6,236 nt of DNA from an uncultured Clostridia bacterium (GTDB lineage Bacteria > Bacillota > Clostridia > UMGS1883). This document shows, piece after piece, positions 1 through 5,814 of the stretch. The notes beneath the pieces were generated by a model. It saw only the letters and a program-made list of their open reading frames with translations. It was not told the origin of the DNA and ran no database searches. A program made the translations under genes and the position numbers. Where the stretch lies: NCBI GenBank assembly GCA_947629615.1, contig CANRER010000087.1, forward strand, positions 1 to 6,236, in the 5' to 3' direction. How positions within the stretch are numbered: the first letter of the stretch is position 1; every line of letters starts with the position of its first letter.

Positions 1-1933
1 GGCGATGGAGCATGGCGCAACCCACTACACCCACTGGTTCCAGCCGCTCACCGGCGTGACGGCGGAAAAGCACGACAGCTTCATCGAGCCCGACGGCAAC
101 TGCCGCGCTATTATGAGCTTTTCCGGCGCTTCGCTGATAAAGGGCGAGCCCGACGCCTCAAGCTTCCCCTCCGGCGGTATTCGAGCCACCTTCGAGGCCA
201 GAGGCTACACCGCTTGGGACTGCTCCTCTCCAGCCTTTTTGAAGATGGATCAGGGCACGACTGTTCTCTGCATACCCACGGCCTTCTGCTCGTATACGGG
301 CGAGGCTCTTGACAAGAAAACTCCCCTCATCCGCAGCTCCGAGGCTCTCAGCAAGCAGGCCGTCCGCGTGCTTCGCGCCCTTGGCGACGAGGAAACGAAG
401 AAGGTAATCTCCACCGTCGGCGCGGAGCAGGAATATTTCCTTATCGACGAAAAGTCCTACGCCGGAAGGAAGGATCTCATTATCACCGGCAGAACCCTTT
501 TCGGCGCGAAGCCTCCCAAGGGGCAGGAAATGGAAGATCACTACTTCGGCATTATCCGCGACCGTGTTTCCGCCTTCATGCACGAGGTCAACACGGAGCT
601 TTACAAGCTTGGCGTTTTCGCCAAAACAGAACATAACGAGGTGGCTCCCTGTCAGCACGAGCTCGCCTGCATATACAGCGAATCGAACATAGCCACCGAC
701 CATAATCAGCTTGTTATGGAAACCCTCAGGCGCGTTGCGCGTCACCACGGCCTTGTGTGCCTGCTCCACGAGAAGCCCTTCGCCGGCATCAACGGCAGCG
801 GCAAGCACAACAACTGGGCACTTTCCACCGACGGCGGCGACAATCTGCTCCGCCCCGGCAAGGACCCGCAGCATAACACGCGCTTTATGCTCTTCCTTTC
901 CGCCGTTATCGAGGCCGTCAACCTCCACGGCGACATTCTGCGCGCCAGCGCCGCCAACGTCGGCAACGACCATCGCCTTGGCGGCAACGAGGCTCCCCCG
1001 AGCATAATTTCCGTATATCTGGGCGACGAGCTCGCCGACGTTGTGGACGCCGTTATCGAGGGCAAGGAGGCCGCCGTCAAGGGCAAGGAGGAAATGGCCT
1101 TTGACGTTGCCGCAATCACCAATATCGACCGCGACACCACCGACCGCAACCGCACCTCTCCCTTCGCCTTCACCGGCAATAAGTTCGAGTTCCGCATGGT
1201 TGGCTCCTCCGCCTCCATCGCCGGACCCAACACCGTTATCAACACCATCGTGGCCGACAGCCTTAAGCATATAGCCGACCGCCTCGAGGCCGCCTCCGAC
1301 GTTGAGGCCGAGGCCCGCGCCATCATAAAGGAAATGCTCACCGCGAACAAGCGCATCATCTTTAACGGCGACGGCTACAGCGAGGAATGGGTTGCCGAGG
1401 CCGCGCGCCGCGGTCTGCCGAACCTTCCCCAGTCCATCGACGCTTACCCCGCCTATATCACCGACAAGGCAAAGAAGATGTTCGGCGAGCATAAGGTGTA
1501 CAGCGAAATCGAGCTGATGAGCCGCTACGAGGTAAAGGTCGAGAAATTCGTCAAGACAACCAATTACGAGGCTCTTACCATGCTCGACATGGCCCGTCAG
1601 GAGATAATCCCCGCCGTCGGCGATTATGTGGCTCATCTGGCCGAGGCCAAGTCCTTAAAGGACGACTCCGGCGTCAGCGCCTTTGTCGAAAAGGAGCAGC
1701 TCGCCAAGGTTTCGCCCCTTTACGAGGAGCTTTATAAGGCCACCGAGGGCCTCGACGCCGCGATTAAGTCCGCCGCCGCCGTAGAGGGCCTTGACGCGCA
1801 GGCGAAGGCATATAAAAAAGACGTCATTTCCGCTATGGACGCCGTGCGCTCCGCCGCCGACGCTCTGGAGCTTATTGTGGCCAAGGAGTTCTGGCCGATG
1901 GAAACCTATTCGGATATACTGTTCTATCAATAA
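1..1933 (+). CDS. glnN: Glutamine synthetase type III, 5'-truncated by the window edge
   Basis: ATP-dependent glutamine synthetase (glutamate + ammonia to glutamine), of the large type III family, which forms dodecamers in the cytoplasm. The ATG at 5 is very probably internal. The frame is open to the window edge, and the following residues (MEHGATHYTHWFQP) match a conserved internal block of the family, so about 55-60 N-terminal residues are probably missing. Numbering from that Met, visible marks are EQEYFLID at 141-148 (active-site acidic strand), NEVAPCQHEL at 211-220, the GSGKHNNW block at 264-271, the type III signature ASAANVGNDHRLGGNEAPPS around 314-333, and the DRNRTSPFAFTGNKFEFR block at 380-397. 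A long helical C-terminal region typical of type III ends in WPMETYSDILFYQ. The visible part is 642 residues, consistent with a full protein near 700. The TAA stop at 1931-1933 is followed by a terminator. No frameshift is seen. Confidence 0.96.
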   Translation, partial: AMEHGATHYTHWFQPLTGVTAEKHDSFIEPDGNCRAIMSFSGASLIKGEPDASSFPSGGIRATFEARGYTAWDCSSPAFLKMDQGTTVLCIPTAFCSYTGEALDKKTPLIRSSEALSKQAVRVLRALGDEETKKVISTVGAEQEYFLIDEKSYAGRKDLIITGRTLFGAKPPKGQEMEDHYFGIIRDRVSAFMHEVNTELYKLGVFAKTEHNEVAPCQHELACIYSESNIATDHNQLVMETLRRVARHHGLVCLLHEKPFAGINGSGKHNNWALSTDGGDNLLRPGKDPQHNTRFMLFLSAVIEAVNLHGDILRASAANVGNDHRLGGNEAPPSIISVYLGDELADVVDAVIEGKEAAVKGKEEMAFDVAAITNIDRDTTDRNRTSPFAFTGNKFEFRMVGSSASIAGPNTVINTIVADSLKHIADRLEAASDVEAEARAIIKEMLTANKRIIFNGDGYSEEWVAEAARRGLPNLPQSIDAYPAYITDKAKKMFGEHKVYSEIELMSRYEVKVEKFVKTTNYEALTMLDMARQEIIPAVGDYVAHLAEAKSLKDDSGVSAFVEKEQLAKVSPLYEELYKATEGLDAAIKSAAAVEGLDAQAKAYKKDVISAMDAVRSAADALELIVAKEFWPMETYSDILFYQ

Positions 1934-1951
1934 TAAAACCGCGTTATTCGC

Positions 1952-1984
1952 AAAAGCCCAAAGCATTTCATACTTTGGGCTTTT
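1952..1984 (+). terminator. Stem-loop terminator after glnN
   Basis: A perfect 12-bp inverted repeat: AAAAGCCCAAAG at 1952-1963 pairs with CTTTGGGCTTTT at 1973-1984, with a 9-nt loop. It lies 18 nt after the glnN stop. The U-run is only four bases and lies inside the stem. The A-run on the left arm makes the element symmetric, but no gene converges on it. Termination may be incomplete because no free U-tract follows the stem. Confidence 0.8.
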
Positions 1985-2002
1985 ATGCGGAAAATTTCCA
2001 AC

Positions 2003-2007
2003 GGAGG
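2003..2007 (+). promoter_or_regulatory. Ribosome binding site fixing the phosphate transporter start
   Basis: GGAGG lies 7 nt before the ATG at 2015. It favours 2015 over an in-frame ATG at 1985, which directly abuts the terminator stem and has no SD sequence. Confidence 0.85.
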
Positions 2008-2014
2008 AAAAGCT

Positions 2015-3805
2015 ATGACGCTGACAGACATTATTTTCGGCCTGTTCACCATGTGCGGCGGCGCCGCGCTGTTCCTTTACGGCATGAACGTAATGGGCGG
2101 AGGTTTGGAAAAGGCCGCGGGCGACAGTATGCAAAGGCTCATCGAAAACCTCACCAGCAACGTAATCAAGGGCGTGCTGGTGGGCGCAGCCGTCACCGCG
2201 CTGATTCAGTCCAGCGGCGCGACGACGGTTATGGTCGTCGGCTTTGTGAACGCCGGCATGATGACGCTGCGCCAAGCGTCGGGCGTTATAATGGGCGCGA
2301 ATATAGGCACCACTATAACCGCTCAGATTTTGTCGCTCTCGGGCATAAGCGGCGATATGTGGTACATACGGCTGCTGAAGCCCTCCACGCTCGCCAATTT
2401 CCTCATGGTCGCGGGCATAATCCTTATAATGTTCGTCGGCAAAAAGCATAAGAACCGCGTATATATCGGCGAAATAATCTTCGGCCTCGGCGCGATTTTC
2501 GTCGGCATGGGTATAATGACCGACTCCATCTCCGCCATGAAGGATTTGCCGATAATGCGCACGGTGTTCACCGGGATAAGCAATCCCTTCCTCGGCATAC
2601 TCGCGGGCGCGGTAATCACGGCCTTGCTCCAGTCAAGCTCCGCTTCGGTCGGCCTTTTGCAGGCCTTCACGGCCACCGGCCTCGTAACGTGGAGCAACGC
2701 TCTGCCCATGATAATGGGCGCGAATATCGGAGCCTGCGTCATAACCATTATGTCGGGCATGGGCGCGAATAAAGAGGCCCGCCGCGCTTCCATACTCAAC
2801 CTTATTTTCAAGGTGACGGGCGTTGTGCTTTGCTCCGCCGTCATGTACGGGCTGGACGTATTCCTGCACTTCGGCTTTTGGGATACCGTGCTTACCACCA
2901 ACGGCGTGGCGAACATACACACCTGCTTTAACATACTCAGCACCGTTGTTCTGCTGCCCTTCTGCGAGCTGTTCATCAAGGTTTCGTGCCTGATTATTCC
3001 CGACGAGGAAAAGCAGACAGGCAAAAGGAAAAGCCAGTCCATACTGGACGAGCGCTTTATGCTCGCCCCCGCCATCGCCATTCGCCAAACCATGAGCGGT
3101 ATCGTCACAATGGCCGAAACCGCGCTCAAGGGCTACGATATGGCGATAAGGGTTGTTCAGCATAACGAAACCGAGCTCATCGACCGCGTGAAGGAAATCG
3201 AAAACGACATCGACAAAATGGAAAGCCGAATTTCGCAGTACGTGACGAAAATCGTGGCTCAGCACCTTACGCCTACCGAAAAGCACACGGCGACGACCAT
3301 TCTCCACGTTGTGACCGACCTCGAAAGGGTGGGCGACCTTGTACTGAATATATGCTACTGCGTGCGCGATATGATTGAGGCCGGCAGCTCTATTTCCGCC
3401 GGGGGCCTCGGCGAGCTGAAGGTCATGGGCGACGCCGTGCGCGAGTCCCTCGTTCTCGCGACTGACGGGCTGAGATACGCCGACGCGGGCCGCGCCATGC
3501 GCATACAGCCCTGCGAGGCCGTGGTGGACGAGCTGCGCGACACCCTTAAGGACCGCCATGTGGAGCGGCTTGTAGAAAATAATTGCAGCGTCCGCAGCGG
3601 CATTGCCTTCCTTGACATCGTGAACAATCTTGAACGCATATCCGACCATTGCAGCAATGTGGGTATATCCATCGAGCAGCTCGGCAATATCGAAACCGAC
3701 ATCGACGCTCATAAGTACGTGAAGCGGCTTCGCCAAGAGAACGGCGAGCTTTACGACGCTCTTGTGGGCGAGTACCGCAGTCGTTTCACGCTTGCCGCGG
3801 AATAA
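2015..3805 (+). CDS. Na+/phosphate cotransporter family protein with C-terminal PhoU-like domain
   Basis: Inner-membrane protein of the Na/Pi-cotransporter II-related family, expected to move inorganic phosphate with sodium. Some bacterial members with this layout, such as E. coli YjbB, are linked to phosphate export, so direction cannot be read from sequence. The protein has 596 residues. The N-terminal ~325 residues are hydrophobic and hold the two family repeats: QSSGAT at 65-70 with GANIGTT at 94-100, and QSSSAS at 206-211 with GANIGA at 235-240. From about residue 350 the protein is soluble and helical. It carries two PhoU-type repeats, marked by DLERVGD at 435-441 and NNLERISDH at 537-545, whose acidic residues are the usual metal-binding type. 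The start at 2015 is chosen for its GGAGG. No clear promoter is seen between glnN and this gene. It uses the ATA isoleucine codon much more than its neighbours. A strong terminator follows the TAA. Confidence 0.93.
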   Translation: MTLTDIIFGLFTMCGGAALFLYGMNVMGGGLEKAAGDSMQRLIENLTSNVIKGVLVGAAVTALIQSSGATTVMVVGFVNAGMMTLRQASGVIMGANIGTTITAQILSLSGISGDMWYIRLLKPSTLANFLMVAGIILIMFVGKKHKNRVYIGEIIFGLGAIFVGMGIMTDSISAMKDLPIMRTVFTGISNPFLGILAGAVITALLQSSSASVGLLQAFTATGLVTWSNALPMIMGANIGACVITIMSGMGANKEARRASILNLIFKVTGVVLCSAVMYGLDVFLHFGFWDTVLTTNGVANIHTCFNILSTVVLLPFCELFIKVSCLIIPDEEKQTGKRKSQSILDERFMLAPAIAIRQTMSGIVTMAETALKGYDMAIRVVQHNETELIDRVKEIENDIDKMESRISQYVTKIVAQHLTPTEKHTATTILHVVTDLERVGDLVLNICYCVRDMIEAGSSISAGGLGELKVMGDAVRESLVLATDGLRYADAGRAMRIQPCEAVVDELRDTLKDRHVERLVENNCSVRSGIAFLDIVNNLERISDHCSNVGISIEQLGNIETDIDAHKYVKRLRQENGELYDALVGEYRSRFTLAAE

Positions 3806-3820
3806 AACGCGAAATTTTGG

Positions 3821-3850
3821 AAAAGCTTCCTTTTAAGAGGAAGCTTTTTT
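3821..3850 (+). terminator. Intrinsic terminator after the phosphate transporter
   Basis: AAAAGCTTCCT (3821-3831) pairs perfectly with AGGAAGCTTTT (3838-3848) around a 6-nt loop, and six T's run from 3845 to 3850. It lies 15 nt after the stop of the phosphate transporter gene. Its T-run ends only 3 nt before the SD sequence of the next gene. Confidence 0.88.
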
Positions 3851-3853
3851 CTT

Positions 3854-3858
3854 GGAGG
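3854..3858 (+). promoter_or_regulatory. Ribosome binding site fixing the first TSUP start
   Basis: GGAGG lies 6 nt before the ATG at 3865. It rules against an upstream in-frame TTG at 3817, from which translation would have to run through the terminator stem. Confidence 0.85.
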
Positions 3859-3864
3859 CGCGGC

Positions 3865-4206
3865 ATGACCTTTCTTTTCGGCGCCCTTACGGGCTTGATA
3901 AACGGATTTTTGGCGTCCGGCGGCGGCATTGTGGCGGTGCTTGTGTTGGAGAAGGCCCTTGGCGTGGAAACGAAGAAGGCCCACGCCACGGCCATAGCGG
4001 TGATATTGCCGTTCTCGGCGGCTTCGCTTGTGGTTTACGGCCTCGGCGGCTATATCGACATGGGGCTTGTTTGGCGGTCGGCGCTTGGCGGAGTGGCCGG
4101 AGCCGCCGTCGGCGCGAGGCTGCTTTCGAGGCTGCCGAAGAAGTATATAAAAATGGGCTTCGGCGGCGTTATGATTGCGGCGGGCGCGAGAATGATGCTG
4201 AGATGA
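3865..4206 (+). CDS. Half-length TauE/SafE (TSUP) family membrane protein, first of a pair
   Basis: Small integral membrane protein of 113 residues matching a single TauE/SafE repeat. Family members are usually about 250 residues with two such repeats and are tied to sulfite, sulfoacetate or other organic-anion export; the substrate here is unknown. Visible are about four hydrophobic segments (roughly 2-28, 43-60, 72-84 and 97-108), the glycine-rich SGGG motif at 18-21 in the first segment, KKAHATA at 38-43, and a basic loop RLLSRLPKKYIK at 85-96 before FGG. The sequence aligns by eye along its whole length with the next gene's product. The two probably assemble into one transporter. The start is set by GGAGG at 3854-3858. 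No promoter fits between the preceding terminator and this RBS, so expression may need read-through or an internal promoter. The TGA stop overlaps an in-frame ATG of the next gene's frame (ATGA at 4203-4206). Confidence 0.85.
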   Translation: MTFLFGALTGLINGFLASGGGIVAVLVLEKALGVETKKAHATAIAVILPFSAASLVVYGLGGYIDMGLVWRSALGGVAGAAVGARLLSRLPKKYIKMGFGGVMIAAGARMMLR

Positions 4207-4225
4207 ATGCGGAATGCAGAATGAT
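4205..4225 (+). repeat. Three tandem 7-nt units (GAATGCN-like) across a stop codon
   Basis: GAATGCG (4205-4211), GAATGCA (4212-4218) and GAATGAT (4219-4225) form a short imperfect tandem repeat. It begins inside the stop codon of the first TSUP gene. It may be a degenerate copy of a small intergenic repeat or simply chance. Its function is unknown. Confidence 0.45.
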
Positions 4226-4257
4226 GGGGGAGGGAGGGGTTTTGCGGCTCATGCCGC
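4226..4257 (+). other. G-rich run followed by a small hairpin in the TSUP intergenic leader
   Basis: Three G-runs of 5, 3 and 4 (4226-4230, 4232-4234, 4236-4239), each separated by a single A, precede a perfect 5-bp hairpin, GCGGC (4244-4248) with GCCGC (4253-4257) and loop TCAT. A further GGG lies in the SD region at 4266-4268. No U-run follows the hairpin directly, so it is not a terminator. It could shape translation of the second TSUP half. Confidence 0.4.
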
Positions 4258-4261
4258 CTAA

Positions 4262-4271
4262 AGGAGGGAGG
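4262..4271 (+). promoter_or_regulatory. Extended ribosome binding site of the second TSUP gene
   Basis: AGGAGGGAGG gives overlapping SD matches, 6 to 10 nt before the ATG at 4278. This is the best-supported start. In-frame upstream candidates at 4203 (ATG), 4242 (TTG) and 4251 (ATG) are less well placed. The one at 4251 has a G-rich SD-like run about 11-13 nt upstream and cannot be excluded. Confidence 0.75.
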
Positions 4272-4277
4272 TTTTTT

Positions 4278-4637
4278 ATGATTATACTTATCGGGTTTTT
4301 TGCGGGAATATTGAGCGGAATGGGAGTTGGGGGCGGCATGATACTTATACCCGCCCTCACGATTTTTGAGGGGGTGGGCCAGCACGCCGCGCAGACCGTG
4401 AACTTATGCTACTTCCTGCCCACGGCCGCGGCCGCGCTGATAGTTCACATCAAAAACAAAAACGTGGCCGTCCGCCCCGCGCTCGGCCTCGCCGCCTCGG
4501 GCATAGCGTTTTCGCTTTTGGGGGCGTATATGGCGGTGCGCCTGCCGGCGGAGCTTCTGCGGCGCGTATTCGGCGGCTTTGTCGCGGCGGCTGGCGTGCG
4601 CGAAATCGTGTCGTCTTTAACGAAAATCGTCAAATAA
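4278..4637 (+). CDS. Half-length TauE/SafE (TSUP) family membrane protein, second of a pair
   Basis: A 119-residue membrane protein equal to one TauE/SafE repeat. It carries the classic glycine motif GMGVGGG at 14-20, followed by ILIPAL at 22-27. QHAAQTVN at 36-42 lies in the first loop, then LPTAAAALIVHIKNKN around 47-62, and RLPAELLRRVFGG at 88-100. The last block matches the equivalent RLP...FGG stretch of the preceding gene, and the two proteins align along their whole length. About four hydrophobic segments are visible, with a basic tail (REIVSSLTKIVK). It is probably the partner subunit of the preceding half-protein in one anion transporter; the substrate is unknown. The start at 4278 is chosen for the AGGAGGGAGG upstream. 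A start at 4251 would add nine residues with two basic ones (MPPKGGRFF). A start at 4203, overlapping the previous stop as ATGA, would add 25. No terminator is evident after the stop. Confidence 0.85.
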   Translation: MIILIGFFAGILSGMGVGGGMILIPALTIFEGVGQHAAQTVNLCYFLPTAAAALIVHIKNKNVAVRPALGLAASGIAFSLLGAYMAVRLPAELLRRVFGGFVAAAGVREIVSSLTKIVK

Positions 4638-4658
4638 CGGATTAAGTGAAGAAAACTG

Positions 4659-4687
4659 TTGACAAATCGGGCTTCAAGCGGTATAAT
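4659..4687 (+). promoter_or_regulatory. Consensus sigma-A/sigma-70 promoter for serCA
   Basis: An exact TTGACA -35 box (4659-4664), a 17-bp spacer and an exact TATAAT -10 box (4682-4687). Transcription is expected to start near 4694, giving a leader of about 28 nt before serC. That is too short for a T-box or other riboswitch. The AT-rich stretch around the -10 stands out from the GC-rich surroundings. Expression is probably strong. Any regulation would have to be by a DNA-binding factor, and no convincing operator is visible. Confidence 0.92.
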
Positions 4688-4721
4688 ATATAAGAATAAA
4701 AAGCAGAAAAGAGGAAACGTT

Positions 4722-5804
4722 ATGTCCAGAGTTTATAATTTTTCGGCCGGCCCCAGTATGCTCCCGCTTCCCGTGCTTGAAAAGGCGCGGGCCGAGCTTC
4801 TCGACCAAGGCGGCAGTGGCCAAAGCGTTATGGAAATGAGCCACAGGAGCAAGGAATTTGACGTAATCATCAAGGACGCCGAGGCCCTTCTCCGCGAGCT
4901 TATGGAAATCCCCGACAACTACAAGGTTATGTTTCTTCAGGGCGGCGCGTCCACTCAGTTTGCCATGATTCCCATGAACCTTATGACGGGCAGCGGCAAG
5001 TGCGACTGCGTGATAACGGGCCAGTGGTCAAAAAAGGCCGCGAGCGAGTTTGAAAAGTACGGCAAGGTGAACCGCGTCGCATCAAGCGCCGACAAAACCT
5101 TCTCCTACATTCCCGAGCTTGACCCCGCCTCCTTCGACCCCGAGGCCGATTTCTTCCACATTACATACAATAACACCATCTACGGTACAAGGTATACCGA
5201 GCTGCCCGATACCGGCAGCGTGCCGCTCGTGGCCGATATTTCCTCCTGCATTCTTTCCCAGAAGATTGACGTTAAAAAATTCGGCCTGCTCTACGCCGGG
5301 GCGCAAAAGAACGTCGCTCCCGCCGGCGTGACGATCGTCATTATCCGCGACGACCTTCTCGGCAAGCAAATGGATATTACCCCCACCATGCTCAACTATC
5401 AAATCCACGCCGATAACGGCTCGCTTTACAACACTCCTCCCTGCTGGTGCATCTACATCTGCAAGCTAGTGCTCGAGTGGCTGAAGGAGCTTGGCGGCGT
5501 TGAGGCTATGGAAAGGATTAACGTCGAAAAGGCCAAGATACTCTACGACTATCTCGACGGCTCCGCCCTGTTCAAGGGTACCGTCGTTCCCAAGGACCGC
5601 TCTCTTATGAACGTTCCCTTTGTTACCGGCAGCGAGGAGCTCGACGCCAAGTTCGTCAAGGAGGCCAAGGCCGCCGGCTTCGTGAACATCAAGGGCCACC
5701 GCACGGTTGGCGGTATGCGCGCCAGCATCTACAACGCTATGCCCAAGGAGGGCGTTGTGGCTCTTGTCGAGTTTATGAAGAAGTTTGAAGCCGAAAATAA
5801 GTGA
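4722..5804 (+). CDS. serC: Phosphoserine aminotransferase
   Basis: PLP-dependent class V aminotransferase converting 3-phosphohydroxypyruvate and glutamate to O-phosphoserine and 2-oxoglutarate, the second step of serine synthesis. The 360 residues match the usual family length. It begins YNFSAGPSMLP, followed by MSHRSKEF at 39-46 (substrate contact), the phosphate-binding GGAS at 74-77, W102 (cofactor stacking position), ADISS at 171-175, and the cofactor lysine K196 in YAGAQKN. The C-terminal GHRTVGGMRASIYNAMP carries the substrate-binding arginines. After K196 the motif reads KNVAPAG where E. coli has KNIGPAG, which I take as a lineage variant. The start at 4722 has GAGG 7 nt upstream. An in-frame TTG at 4659 lies within the -35 box and is not a plausible start. 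It is first in an operon with serA, whose SD overlaps this gene's stop. Confidence 0.97.
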   Translation: MSRVYNFSAGPSMLPLPVLEKARAELLDQGGSGQSVMEMSHRSKEFDVIIKDAEALLRELMEIPDNYKVMFLQGGASTQFAMIPMNLMTGSGKCDCVITGQWSKKAASEFEKYGKVNRVASSADKTFSYIPELDPASFDPEADFFHITYNNTIYGTRYTELPDTGSVPLVADISSCILSQKIDVKKFGLLYAGAQKNVAPAGVTIVIIRDDLLGKQMDITPTMLNYQIHADNGSLYNTPPCWCIYICKLVLEWLKELGGVEAMERINVEKAKILYDYLDGSALFKGTVVPKDRSLMNVPFVTGSEELDAKFVKEAKAAGFVNIKGHRTVGGMRASIYNAMPKEGVVALVEFMKKFEAENK

Positions 5805-5814
5805 GGTAAATGAA

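Noticed and set aside
158..1636. 492-codon minus-strand open frame opposite glnN
   Set aside because: It is a shadow of the GC-biased codons of glnN. Its translation is low-complexity and Gly/Val/Ala-rich with no recognisable domain, and the + strand gene is unmistakable.
1985..2014. Upstream ATG extending the phosphate transporter by 10 residues
   Set aside because: It directly abuts the terminator stem and lacks an SD. The ATG at 2015 has GGAGG at ideal spacing.
2633..3736. 367-codon minus-strand open frame opposite the phosphate transporter gene
   Set aside because: Shadow frame with no family resemblance. The + strand frame carries clear NaPi and PhoU motifs.
3817..3864. TTG start extending the first TSUP protein by 16 residues
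   Set aside because: The extension would be encoded by the terminator hairpin. GGAGG precedes the ATG at 3865.
4244..4257. Hairpin as a terminator between the two TSUP genes
   Set aside because: The stem is only 5 bp and is followed by the SD, not a U-run. The later T-run (4272-4277) is the spacer before the start codon.
4671..4679. Palindrome GCTTCAAGC between the -35 and -10 boxes as an operator
   Set aside because: The arms are only 4 bp and the symmetry does not extend outward. This is expected by chance.
4659..4721. TTG start extending SerC by 21 residues
   Set aside because: The TTG is part of the -35 box and upstream of the expected transcription start. The ATG at 4722 gives the standard family N-terminus.
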